64,000 nucleotides of DNA from JADLCB01 sp964398315 (GTDB lineage Bacteria; Planctomycetota; Phycisphaerae; Tepidisphaerales; Tepidisphaeraceae): the NCBI GenBank assembly GCA_964398315.1, contig CAYNMV010000001.1:1-64000 (forward strand), written 5' to 3'. Position numbers and translations under genes: made by a program. Below the pieces are notes generated by a model. It had not been told where the DNA came from. It did not search any database and saw nothing but the letters and a program-made list of their open reading frames with translations. This document shows positions 17,885 through 26,606 of the stretch, in pieces (positions within the stretch are counted from its first letter, which is position 1; each line of letters starts with the position of its first letter).

Positions 17885-17917
17885 CGCCGCCCCGGCGTAA
17901 ACGGGGCGGCGTTTTTT
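17885..17917 (+). terminator. Rho-independent terminator after the DUF2203 gene
   Basis: CGCCGCCCCG, loop GCGTAAA, CGGGGCGGCG, then six T: a 10-bp perfect stem with a U-tract, 30 nt after the stop codon. Confidence 0.93.
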
Positions 17918-18036
17918 GTAGAGAGACCACCTGTGTCGATGGGTGCGGGGAAAGCGCTGTGGCATCACTGGATGCACACGGCCGGCAGAATGGCGCTTAA
18001 TCCGAGGCAAACGGTTTCCCGGCACATCCGCCGGGC

Positions 18037-18042
18037 TAGAAT
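18037..18042 (+). promoter_or_regulatory. -10 box 6 nt before the SRAP start
   Basis: TAGAAT (5/6) followed by six G and the ATG. The G run could look like a ribosome-binding site but touches the start codon, so a leaderless transcript is the simpler reading. Confidence 0.5.
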
Positions 18043-18048
18043 GGGGGG

Positions 18049-18756
18049 ATGGGCGGGCGCTATACGCTGATCAAGCTGGCAGAACTGCCGGGCCTGTTTC
18101 CGTGGGCGGCCCCGCCGCCGGACGTGGCTGCGCCGCGGTACAATATTGCGCCGTTCCAGCCAATCATGGCGCTGGCCAGCGATGCCCCGGATCGGTTTGA
18201 TCATTTCCTCTGGGGGCTGGTGCCCGCGTGGGCGAAGGACCCCACCATCGGCAACCGGATGAGCCTCGCCCGGGCCGAGGGTATCAGCCTCAGGCCGTCC
18301 TTCCGCAACGCCTGGAGACGGCGGCGCTGCCTGATCCCGGCCGATGGGTTCTATGAGTGGCAAAACCGCCCCGGCGGTGGGCCTCGGCGTCCCATGTACA
18401 TCACCATGGCGGATGAAAAGCCATTTGCCTTCGCCGGCCTGTGGGAGCACTGGTGTGATGACAAGGGCAACGAGCTGCGCACGGCGGCGATCATCACCAC
18501 CACATCCAATGAACTGATGCGCACGATTCACCCTCGCATGCCCGTTATCCTGCCGCGCGAGGCATATCAGCGCTGGCTGCTCACCGATGAACGCGATGTG
18601 GACGGCCTGGCCGGACTGCTCAAACCCTATCCGGCCGAGGAGATGATGGCGATTGAAGTGTCCCCCCTGGTCAATGATCCCAACTATGACCACCCCGAGT
18701 GCATCACCCCGGCCCCGCGCCCGCCCGCTGCGCCTCAATTGGGTTTGTTTGACTGA
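18049..18756 (+). CDS. SRAP (YedK/HMCES) family protein lacking catalytic Cys2
   Basis: SRAP proteins cross-link covalently to abasic sites in single-stranded DNA through a cysteine exposed after removal of Met1 (M-C-G-R). Here the protein begins M-G-G-R-Y-T-L, so that Cys is Gly. The other active-site residues appear intact: Asn32 in YNIAP, Glu103 in ADGFYEW and His161 in HPRMPVIL. The usual N-A-R-A-E motif reads L-A-R-A-E. The rest of the fold is complete (RRRCLIPADGFYEW, TTTSNELMRTIHPRMPVIL), and at 235 aa it has normal length. TGC to GGC is one base, so a sequencing error or a true loss of cross-linking are both possible. Confidence 0.93.
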   Translation: MGGRYTLIKLAELPGLFPWAAPPPDVAAPRYNIAPFQPIMALASDAPDRFDHFLWGLVPAWAKDPTIGNRMSLARAEGISLRPSFRNAWRRRRCLIPADGFYEWQNRPGGGPRRPMYITMADEKPFAFAGLWEHWCDDKGNELRTAAIITTTSNELMRTIHPRMPVILPREAYQRWLLTDERDVDGLAGLLKPYPAEEMMAIEVSPLVNDPNYDHPECITPAPRPPAAPQLGLFD

Positions 18757-18930
18757 AGTCCGTGCTATCGCGGCACCCGGTCAGCGCCCTGATGACGAAC
18801 CCTGATTGCGAAACGAACCCAATTCCAAAAGTCTGGGATTTCTGTTTTGCCGGGCGGGCATTCGCGGGGGATACTGGTGGATCGCAGCATTGTGCAAAAA
18901 ACAACGTCCGTGATCGGGCAAGGAGCCGTC

Positions 18931-19878
18931 GTGACCCGTACCACCATCGCTGCCATGCCGGGAACCTGCATTCGACCGGAAGAGACCGAAACTCTGTGGG
19001 GGCTTGGCGAGCGGTATCACATGCGGCTTGGCCCGGCCCACACCGGCGGGGCGTTTCAGTTGACCGAGGTCATGTGCCTGCCCGGCGGCGGACCACCACC
19101 CCATATCCATCTGCATGAGGATGAGGCGTTTTATGTGCTGGATGGGCAGATGTCTTTCCTCCTCGGCGATCACCTCGTTGACGCGACGGCCGGACAGTTT
19201 GTCTGGGCGCCGCGCGGACAGGTCCACCAGTTCCGTGTGCCGGGCCCGAATCCAGCGCGTTACCTGGTCTGGATTGGACCTGGGAACCTGGAGGCGATGT
19301 TTCGGCAGTTTTCCGTGCCATGCGCGCCCGACACCATGACGCCGCCGCCCCCCGATCCCGGGTTGCCGGCCCGGGCGATGCAGGTGGCTGAGCGGTATGG
19401 CATTGCCTTCGATTTCAGTGCCAGCGCCAGCGTGCAGGATGTGATCCCGCCGGTGCCCGGCTCGTGGGTGCTGGGGGTTTATGTCCGCATTCTGGCTGGC
19501 GGGCAGCAAACCGATGGCAAGTTGTGTGTGGCAGAAGTGGTGATCCCCCCGGATGCCGGCCCGCCGCCTCATTTTCACCTGGAAGCGGGTGAGACCTTTC
19601 ATGTCGTGGAGGGAGCGGTCCAGATGCAGATGGACGAGCGGACATTCCGCGCTGAGGCCGGCACAACCGTCTACATCCCGCCGAAGGTGGTGCATGCCTT
19701 TCGCGGTGTCGGTCCCGGGCGGGCGCGCCTGCTCTCGATTCACGATCCTGCCGGCATGGAAGATTTCTTCCGCGCGTGCGGCGTCGAAGGTCCGCTCGAT
19801 CCGGCCCCGCTGGCCATGCCGCCCGAACCGGCCGATCTGCTCGACATGCTCCATCGGTACGGCATGGATGTGCCGTGA
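18931..19878 (+). CDS. Bicupin protein, quercetinase-like (GTG start)
   Basis: A 315-aa protein with two cupin barrels. The first has PPPHIHLHEDEAFYVLDG (metal ligands H, H, E) and the partner His in GQVHQFRV. The second has GPPPHFHLEAGETFHVVEG and KVVHAFRG. Two complete metal sites fit bicupin dioxygenases such as quercetin 2,3-dioxygenase, but the family also covers isomerases and storage proteins. GTG at 18931 is favoured because AGGAG ends 5 nt upstream; the frame is open further up without protein-like sequence. It stands alone, convergent with pspA. Confidence 0.88.
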   Translation: MTRTTIAAMPGTCIRPEETETLWGLGERYHMRLGPAHTGGAFQLTEVMCLPGGGPPPHIHLHEDEAFYVLDGQMSFLLGDHLVDATAGQFVWAPRGQVHQFRVPGPNPARYLVWIGPGNLEAMFRQFSVPCAPDTMTPPPPDPGLPARAMQVAERYGIAFDFSASASVQDVIPPVPGSWVLGVYVRILAGGQQTDGKLCVAEVVIPPDAGPPPHFHLEAGETFHVVEGAVQMQMDERTFRAEAGTTVYIPPKVVHAFRGVGPGRARLLSIHDPAGMEDFFRACGVEGPLDPAPLAMPPEPADLLDMLHRYGMDVP

Positions 19879-20021
19879 TCGTCAAAGTGGCGCGCGTGCA
19901 CTCCCCGCTGATTGGGGCGTGAGAGAATACAGCACGTACCAGCAGCGGCCTCCCCGATCCGCCGCAGCGACCCCTGTGCTCGGCGCACGGCCTGCATTCA
20001 GCGGTTCAAACCACTCCACCC

Positions 20022-20780
20022 TCATTGTGACTGCGGCACGGCTTCGCCTGGACCGATTTCCTTCGTGGTGGGGGACGATTCGGCATCACCGGCGGAGGCG
20101 GTAATGCCCTGGCTGGCGAGGAACTCGGCCAGCGCTGCGCTTTCCAGATTCTTGCGTTCCTGTTCCTTCTCCCGGACGGTGTCGATGTCCACCAGATCCT
20201 TGGCAAGCCGTGCCTTGCCGGCAGAGGTCTCATAGCGCTTTTGCAGGACCTCCTCGACCGTCTTCATGGTGTCGCCCAGGTCGCCCACTTTGAACGCGAC
20301 GCTGCTCAGGGCACTGGCCGCCTCGGCCTGCGCTTCTTTGACTTTCACCTGCGACATCTGCTGTTGAAGGCTGCGAATCTTGTCTTCGAATTCGCGCTGG
20401 GCCAGCTTCGCCTGGCACAGGTTCGCCTGGTAGGCTTCCTCGGTTTCGTTCAGTTCGTTGGTGTCGGTCTGCAGATCGGCCTTCAACTCCTGCAACTCGC
20501 GCGCGAGGCTACCGGCCAGCTCAAGATTGCCAGCGCGGTGATTGGCCAGGATTCGGCGCTCCAGGTCCTGGGCACGCTGGGCCTTGGATTTGACTTGCGC
20601 CTTAAGGCTCTCGGCGATGCCGGCCATGCGCGCCAGCGCCTGGTTGTAGGCCGTCATCTTCTGGCGGAATTCCTGCCGGGCCGCCTCCATCAGCGCTTCG
20701 GGACTGCGCGACTCCAGCCCGCTGACAAACAGTGAGAGAAAACCCTTGAAAAGCCGGCCGACGCGAGCGAATAGACCCAT
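20022..20780 (-). CDS. pspA: PspA/IM30 (ESCRT-III-like) membrane-stress protein
   Basis: A 252-aa, almost wholly helical protein. The N-terminal amphipathic helix (MGLFARVGRLFKGFLSLFVS) binds membranes, followed by long coiled coils (about residues 30-200) rich in A, E, K, Q and R. PspA/Vipp1 proteins polymerise on stressed inner membranes and help keep the proton gradient. The C-terminal tail is short and polar. AAAGGAAAG precedes the ATG. The gene is followed upstream (same strand) by a secreted hydrolase, not by the usual pspB/C or htpX genes. Confidence 0.9.
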   Translation of the reverse strand: MGLFARVGRLFKGFLSLFVSGLESRSPEALMEAARQEFRQKMTAYNQALARMAGIAESLKAQVKSKAQRAQDLERRILANHRAGNLELAGSLARELQELKADLQTDTNELNETEEAYQANLCQAKLAQREFEDKIRSLQQQMSQVKVKEAQAEAASALSSVAFKVGDLGDTMKTVEEVLQKRYETSAGKARLAKDLVDIDTVREKEQERKNLESAALAEFLASQGITASAGDAESSPTTKEIGPGEAVPQSQ

Positions 20781-20886
20781 CGATCTTTCCTTTCCCCGTT
20801 AGAGGTTATTGCGATTATACGGCCCCGGCAGATCAGGGCCACTATAAAGGCGCCGGGGTTTCATCATGGGGGCGCATCATGGGGCA

Positions 20887-21927
20887 TCAGTGCGGCGTTG
20901 GCGGCTGTGATGGTTGGGCATCTTCCCGCGGCAGCAGGGCAGGCAGATCGGCCCAGGTGCGGGCGATCCAGTCGGCGGCATCCTGATATGCCTTCTCCGG
21001 CAGCAGATGCCCGCTTCGGTACCAGATCTGGCGCTTGGGATGCGCGGCGGCGGCGAACAGCCGCCTGCCCATCTCGGGGGTGACCACCGGATCGCGTTCG
21101 GCGTTGAGCATCAGCAGCGGTCGCGGCGCGAAGTGCGCGATGGCGCGCAGCGGATCGACCACCGCCACCGCCGGCAGCAGCGACGCCAGGCGCCCGTAAT
21201 CCACCGCACCGCCCACCATCAGCACCATTGCTGTCACACGCTCATCAGCCGGGCCGGCAACGCTGTTGATCCATGAGCCCATCGAGTAGCCGGCCAGCAA
21301 CACCCCCTTGCCGGTGTCCAGGTCCGTGCGCTGCTGGGCCAGATCGATGCACTCCCGCACGTTGATGACCGCCTCGCGGTAGACCGCCGCGGTGCGCAGG
21401 AGGTTGCGCTGCTCCCACAGTTCGCCGATGTCGCCGGGCCGCTCACCGTGCAGGGGCATGTCGGGCGCGATCACTGCAAAGCCCCTGCGCGCCAGCGCTG
21501 GGGCCACCTGCCCGCATACCTGCGCCTTGTTTGAGCGCATGCCATGGACGGCGATCACCACCGGAAACGGGCCCTTGCGGCCGGCCGGCTTGCACAGCAG
21601 GGCTGGGACGATCTCGCCGCTGCTGCTGCGGAAGCGCAGGTGCGTCAGGGCGATACCGTCGATGATCACCGGCTTGACCGGGCCTTGGGTTGGCACCGGC
21701 TCAGGTGCATCTGCCGCCATCACCACCGGCCGGTGGCGGAAATTGATCTGGTCCGCCGTGGGAGTGGTTTCTTCAACCGCGATCGGAGCCGAACGCTGGT
21801 AGAACAGCAGGGATGGATCCCACCCGTTGCTCCGCGGCTGCGATGTTGGCTGGGTGGCCGGGGGATCGGCCAGCGCGGTCGGGGCAACCACCAGGAGGGC
21901 CATGGCCAACAGCGTCTTGATGCGCAT
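20887..21927 (-). CDS. Secreted alpha/beta hydrolase, dienelactone hydrolase-like
   Basis: Exported protein of 346 aa with a signal peptide (MRIKTLLAMALLVVAPTALA). The hydrolase fold shows the oxyanion region FPVVIAVHGMRSNKA, the nucleophile elbow GYSMGSW, the acid Asp in NAERDPVVTP and the His in YRSGHLLP. It is probably an ester or acyl-sugar hydrolase of the prolyl-oligopeptidase/acetyl xylan esterase type. I take the second of two close ATGs as start because GGAGG lies 6 nt before it and overlaps the first. Confidence 0.88.
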   Translation of the reverse strand: MRIKTLLAMALLVVAPTALADPPATQPTSQPRSNGWDPSLLFYQRSAPIAVEETTPTADQINFRHRPVVMAADAPEPVPTQGPVKPVIIDGIALTHLRFRSSSGEIVPALLCKPAGRKGPFPVVIAVHGMRSNKAQVCGQVAPALARRGFAVIAPDMPLHGERPGDIGELWEQRNLLRTAAVYREAVINVRECIDLAQQRTDLDTGKGVLLAGYSMGSWINSVAGPADERVTAMVLMVGGAVDYGRLASLLPAVAVVDPLRAIAHFAPRPLLMLNAERDPVVTPEMGRRLFAAAAHPKRQIWYRSGHLLPEKAYQDAADWIARTWADLPALLPREDAQPSQPPTPH

Positions 21928-22195
21928 CTCCATCCTCCTGATACGTCGGTAACGCGCCCGGGGTTGCCCGCCCGCGTGTTTCCCAAGCCCGCTTTCAGAT
22001 GATTTTACGGGGGTATCGCCGAAAAGGGCAGCGCTGATCGTGCGGCCCGCACCTGAATCGATACTCCACGAAGCGGTGCACAGGCCGGCTGCGGTGGATC
22101 GCGCTTGCCTGCCTCTGCGGGAAGCAACGGGGGCGACCGATGGTCACCCCTTTCGGTCCTCTGAAGCGCGATTTGGGGCGGTTGGCAGATCTTGC

Positions 22196-22223
22196 TTGCC
22201 GCGCGCCGTTCGCATGTTATGCT
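22196..22223 (+). promoter_or_regulatory. Candidate promoter of the flagellar export operon
   Basis: TTGCCG (4/6), 16 bp, TATGCT (4/6), 9 nt before the fliO ATG. A GGAG lies within the last 9 nt, so the leader would be very short. No sigma54 or sigma28 consensus is evident upstream of fliO. Confidence 0.4.
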
Positions 22224-22232
22224 TGGAGCGCA

Positions 22233-23021
22233 ATGCGTGGCATGGATGCCTGGCATAAACGGACGGATGGAGTCGTCTCGCTTCGCGGCCTTCGCGCGCG
22301 ATCACCTCTTGTTTCGTTCCTGTTGATCCTGTTCCTGGCAACCATGGTAGCGGGGCAGACGCCCGCCGCTGCGCCGTCGGCTGCGCACCCGCCCACGCAA
22401 GGCGCCGCGGGCGCATCGGCCGCGGCGCCTTCGGCCGATGCGCGCGGCGAAACGCAGGGGGCTATACCGCTGCGGCGCTCCAATCCAGCGACCGGGCCAG
22501 CGCCGGCACCGGCGTCGGCGGGTGTGCAGACCTGGCGCCTTGTGCTGGCGCTGGGCGTGGTGCTGGGGCTGATCTTCCTCCTGCGCTGGCTGGGCCGGCG
22601 CGTTACCGGGCATGCGCCGGGGCGCAATTCCCGCGCCATCCAGGTGGTGTCACGCTCGACGATCGCGCCGCGGCAGCAGCTCATGCTGGTGCAGGTCGGG
22701 CGGCGCCTGGTGCTGGTGGGCAATTGCGGCACCTCGATGAGCCCGCTTTGCGAGATCGACGATGCGGATGAAGTGGCGCAGGTGCTCGGGCAGGTGCAGC
22801 AGGAGAAGAGTGAATCAATCAGCAGGGCGTTCTCGGGGCTGTTCCGCCGGGAGGAAGAAAAGTTCGCGGCCGGGGAGATCGAAGACACCTCCGCCCCCGA
22901 GCCGTTCCCTTCCGAGCAGGATCGTGACATCGACCCGGACGGCCCTCTGGGCACCACCAAGCAGGAACTGCATGAGCTGCTGGACAAGGTGCGCGGGATG
23001 ACCAGTACGTTCAGGAAGTAG
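22233..23021 (+). CDS. fliO: Flagellar biosynthetic protein FliO
   Basis: A 262-aa protein with an N-terminal hydrophobic segment (LVSFLLILFLATMVAG), a long Ala/Pro-rich linker, a transmembrane helix (LVLALGVVLGLIFLLRWLG) and the cytoplasmic FliO domain (AIQVVSRSTIAPRQQLMLVQVGRRLVLVG). FliO stabilises assembly of the FliP5-Q4-R1 export gate. Family length varies widely and the N-terminal part is poorly conserved. It is first in the flagellar operon, directly before fliP. ATG at 22233 is supported by GGAG 4 nt upstream; another ATG follows 9 nt later. Confidence 0.88.
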   Translation: MRGMDAWHKRTDGVVSLRGLRARSPLVSFLLILFLATMVAGQTPAAAPSAAHPPTQGAAGASAAAPSADARGETQGAIPLRRSNPATGPAPAPASAGVQTWRLVLALGVVLGLIFLLRWLGRRVTGHAPGRNSRAIQVVSRSTIAPRQQLMLVQVGRRLVLVGNCGTSMSPLCEIDDADEVAQVLGQVQQEKSESISRAFSGLFRREEEKFAAGEIEDTSAPEPFPSEQDRDIDPDGPLGTTKQELHELLDKVRGMTSTFRK

Positions 23022-23090
23022 CCGGCCGCGGGCAGTGGACGGCGCGGGTGTGGGTTTTTCACAGGTAGCGGGCAACTCTGGCAGGTGAGG

Positions 23091-23987
<897 letters not shown>

Positions 23988-24127
23988 CCGCAGATTTTCG
24001 CGCTGTTGTGTCCAAGGATGGACGCACTGTGCGGGCGATTTCCCGGACCAGGGAGATCGCAAGGGCAGCCGATCGGGACCCGCCCGGGTCACGGCCGGCG
24101 ACACTCATGGAAGGGTGCAGGGGCACG

Positions 24128-24403
24128 ATGGACCTCGAACAAGCCACGACGATTGTCCGGCAGACGCTGCTGCTGGCGCTGACCATCGCCTCGCCGATGC
24201 TGCTCATCGGCCTGGTGGTTGGCGTGCTCATCTCGCTGTTGCAGACCATCACGCAGATCCAGGAACAGACCCTCACGTTCGTTCCCAAGATCGCCGCCAT
24301 GATCGGTGCGGCGGTCGTGCTGGGCCCGTGGATCGGGCAACAGTTGATGGCGTACGCGGCGGCGATGTTCGCCACCGGTGATCTGCCGATGACCGCGCCT
24401 TAG
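24128..24403 (+). CDS. fliQ: Flagellar export gate protein FliQ
   Basis: A 91-aa protein of two helices, as all FliQ: LLLALTIASPMLLIGLVVGVL and MIGAAVVLGPWIGQQLMAYA, joined by the conserved ISLLQTITQIQEQTLTFVPK. Part of the FliP5-Q4-R1 gate. The start is the ATG of MDLEQATTIV, where homology begins. An ATG 21 nt earlier is in frame but weaker. Confidence 0.95.
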   Translation: MDLEQATTIVRQTLLLALTIASPMLLIGLVVGVLISLLQTITQIQEQTLTFVPKIAAMIGAAVVLGPWIGQQLMAYAAAMFATGDLPMTAP

Positions 24404-24461
24404 TCGTGGACCGATCGCCCGCGGCCTCGTGCTGCGGCCGTTGCGCTATCGGGTGGTTGAG

Positions 24462-25229
24462 ATGTTATCGGACGGATTGCTCGAATATGTGCAGACTTTC
24501 GTGCTGGTGGTGTTCCGCGTCACCGGCCTGATGGTCTTCGCACCGCTGTTCGGCAGCGGGCGGGTGCCGCGGCGGGTCAAGACCCTGTTTGCGGTGGTGC
24601 TCGCCGGCGGGCTGGCGCCCACTGTTGCCCTGCCAGGCGATCTGCCGGAGACGGCCTGGCAACTGGCCGTGGGCATCGGCGGCGAGATCCTGTTCGGTGT
24701 CGCCATGGGCATGCTCCTGAGCTTTACCTTCATCGCCGCCCAGTGGGCGGGGGAGATGATGGGCCAGCAGATGGGGTTCAACATGAGCGAGGTGTTCGAT
24801 CCGCAGTTCGGCGCCCAGAGCTCGATCGTCGGCGAACTGTATTTCATGCTCACGCTGGTGATCTTCCTGGTGCTCAACGGGCACCATGCGATCCTGCTGG
24901 GCATTCGCGACAGCTTCGCACATCTGCCGGTGCTGTCGGTCGGGATCAACGCGGATGTGCTGCACATGCTGACCGGGCTGCTGATGAGCGGGACGAACCT
25001 GGCGATCAAGCTGGCAGCCCCCATGCTGCTGACCATGCTTGTCGTTGACCTGGCCCTGGGGCTGATCGGCAAGACGATGCCGCAGCTCAACGTCATGACC
25101 GCCGGCATGTCGCTGCGCTCGGGCGTGGGCATGGCGGTGATTGTCGTGGGGCTGGGCCTGAGCAGCCGCGTGATTGAACAAAGCCTGATCGACTGCCTGA
25201 ATTCGTTCTACGGGTATGTCGCCGGGTAG
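24462..25229 (+). CDS. fliR: Flagellar export gate protein FliR
   Basis: About 255 aa, six hydrophobic segments, from FVLVVFRVTGLMVFAPLFGS to MAVIVVGLGLSS. Conserved FliR features are the early GRVPRRVK loop, GEMMGQQMGFNMSEVFDPQ and MPQLNVMTAGMSLRSG. It closes the export gate as the single-copy subunit. The start is uncertain: a GTG at 24429 and a GTG at 24453 are in frame; I prefer the ATG at 24462, which leaves the usual short N-terminal extension. Confidence 0.95.
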   Translation: MLSDGLLEYVQTFVLVVFRVTGLMVFAPLFGSGRVPRRVKTLFAVVLAGGLAPTVALPGDLPETAWQLAVGIGGEILFGVAMGMLLSFTFIAAQWAGEMMGQQMGFNMSEVFDPQFGAQSSIVGELYFMLTLVIFLVLNGHHAILLGIRDSFAHLPVLSVGINADVLHMLTGLLMSGTNLAIKLAAPMLLTMLVVDLALGLIGKTMPQLNVMTAGMSLRSGVGMAVIVVGLGLSSRVIEQSLIDCLNSFYGYVAG

Positions 25230-25451
25230 CAGGCAAGAGGACGTGAATGATGGCAAGACGGATCTACATCCCCGAATACGACCGTGCGGGCACGGTCGGG
25301 CGTCAGGGCGGGCAATCCAGCGGACAGGATCGCCAGCGCCATGAGTGCTGCCGCACCGGCCGCCCGGTGGATCGGATCGGTCACGACTCCCGCAGCGAGT
25401 TGCGTCGTGGCAACTCGATGCAGATGTGATTACTGCTGATGGCTTTTCTCC

Positions 25452-26534
25452 ATGGCTGACGATTTCGGCGACAAAACCGAAGCCCCTACGCCGCAGCGAC
25501 GCCAGAAGGCCCGCGAGCAGGGGAACATTCCGCGCAGCCAGGATCTGACGGCGGCGGTGCTCCTGCTGGGGTTCATGGTGCTGCTGGACCTGAGCGGCAT
25601 GGGGCTGATCCAGGCGCTGCGGGCGGTGATGGCGGCCCTGCTGGGTGATGAGTCGTTGGGCGACCTGAGCGTGGTCGGATTGCACCCGATGGTGATGGCA
25701 TCGGCCGCACTGGTGGGGCGGGCCATGCTGCCGCTGCTTGGCGGGATTGTCCTGCTGGCAGTGATTATCAACATCGTCCAGGTCGGGTTTTTCGCCAGTG
25801 CAGTGCGGTTGCAGCCGAATCTGAACGTCCTCAATCCGGCCAAGGGCCTGAAGCGCATCTTCGGCAAGAAGGAAGCGCTGGTGAAGATGGTCATGAACCT
25901 GGCCAAGCTGGTGCTTGTGACCTGGGTGGCCTACACCGCCATCCGCGATCGCATGGCGACGATCGTGACCGTGCAGCAGTATGACTTCCTGCAGATCTTT
26001 GCCATCGGCGCTGATGTGCTGTACCGCCTGGCGATCCGGCTGGGCATCGTGCTGCTGATCCTGGCGATTGTTGACTACGCCTGGCAGCGCTGGAAGCACG
26101 AACGCGAGCTGAAGATGACCAAGCAGGAAGTCAAGGATGAGATGAAGCGCATGGACGGCGATCCGCAGATCAAGGCGCGACGGCGCGACATCGCCCGGCA
26201 GATGGCGCTGCAGCGTGCGCGCCAGGATGTGCCAACCGCCGATGTGGTGGTGACCAACCCCACGCACTTTGCCGTCGCCCTCAAGTACGAAGAGGGCACC
26301 ATGCACGCCCCCCGGGTAGTGGCCAAGGGGGCCGACTACATGGCCATGCGCATCCGTGAGATCGCGGTGGCGCACGGCATCCCGATTCTCGAGCGCCCGC
26401 CACTGGCGCGTGGGTTGTACAAGCTGGTTGAAGTCGGCCAGGAGATCCCTGAGCAGTTTTACGCCGCCGTCGCCGAGATCCTGGCTTACGTGTATGAATT
26501 GACCGGAAAAAGCAGGAGAAAAGTTGCCAGTTGA
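25452..26534 (+). CDS. flhB: Flagellar export switch protein FlhB
   Basis: A 360-aa protein with the N-terminal D-KTEAPTPQRRQKAREQG motif, four membrane segments up to about residue 210 and the cytoplasmic FlhBc domain. The autocleavage site NPTH sits at residues 269-272, the same position as in Salmonella, inside DVVVTNPTHFAVALKY. Cleavage there switches export from rod/hook to filament substrates. The last codons (K-V-A-S-stop) lie in the left arm of an intercistronic palindrome, which suggests the 3' end was remodelled by that element. Confidence 0.97.
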   Translation: MADDFGDKTEAPTPQRRQKAREQGNIPRSQDLTAAVLLLGFMVLLDLSGMGLIQALRAVMAALLGDESLGDLSVVGLHPMVMASAALVGRAMLPLLGGIVLLAVIINIVQVGFFASAVRLQPNLNVLNPAKGLKRIFGKKEALVKMVMNLAKLVLVTWVAYTAIRDRMATIVTVQQYDFLQIFAIGADVLYRLAIRLGIVLLILAIVDYAWQRWKHERELKMTKQEVKDEMKRMDGDPQIKARRRDIARQMALQRARQDVPTADVVVTNPTHFAVALKYEEGTMHAPRVVAKGADYMAMRIREIAVAHGIPILERPPLARGLYKLVEVGQEIPEQFYAAVAEILAYVYELTGKSRRKVAS

Positions 26535-26599
26535 CTGTTGCCAGTGGCCAGTGAAGACGGTCGTCGACACTGGTAACTGGCAGCCAGGCAGCGGCAACT
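26522..26599. repeat. Word-iterated palindromic element A (flhB-flhA)
   Basis: Arms of 32 nt at 26522-26553 and 26568-26599 are complementary at 22 positions, with two strong blocks (AGTTGCC with GGCAACT, and TGCCAGT..CCAGTG with its complement). The arms are made of loose copies of TTGCCAGT. The loop is 14 nt. The flhB stop lies inside the left arm and the flhA ATG is 7 nt after the right arm. Same class as elements at 28711, 46243, 47306, 48744, 57342 and 58209. Confidence 0.8.
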
Positions 26600-26606
26600 G
26601 AGATGA

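Noticed and set aside
25247..25429. 60-codon frame between fliR and flhB
   Set aside because: Arg/Gly/Ser-rich, no hydrophobic or family signal, and the composition looks like out-of-frame GC-rich sequence.
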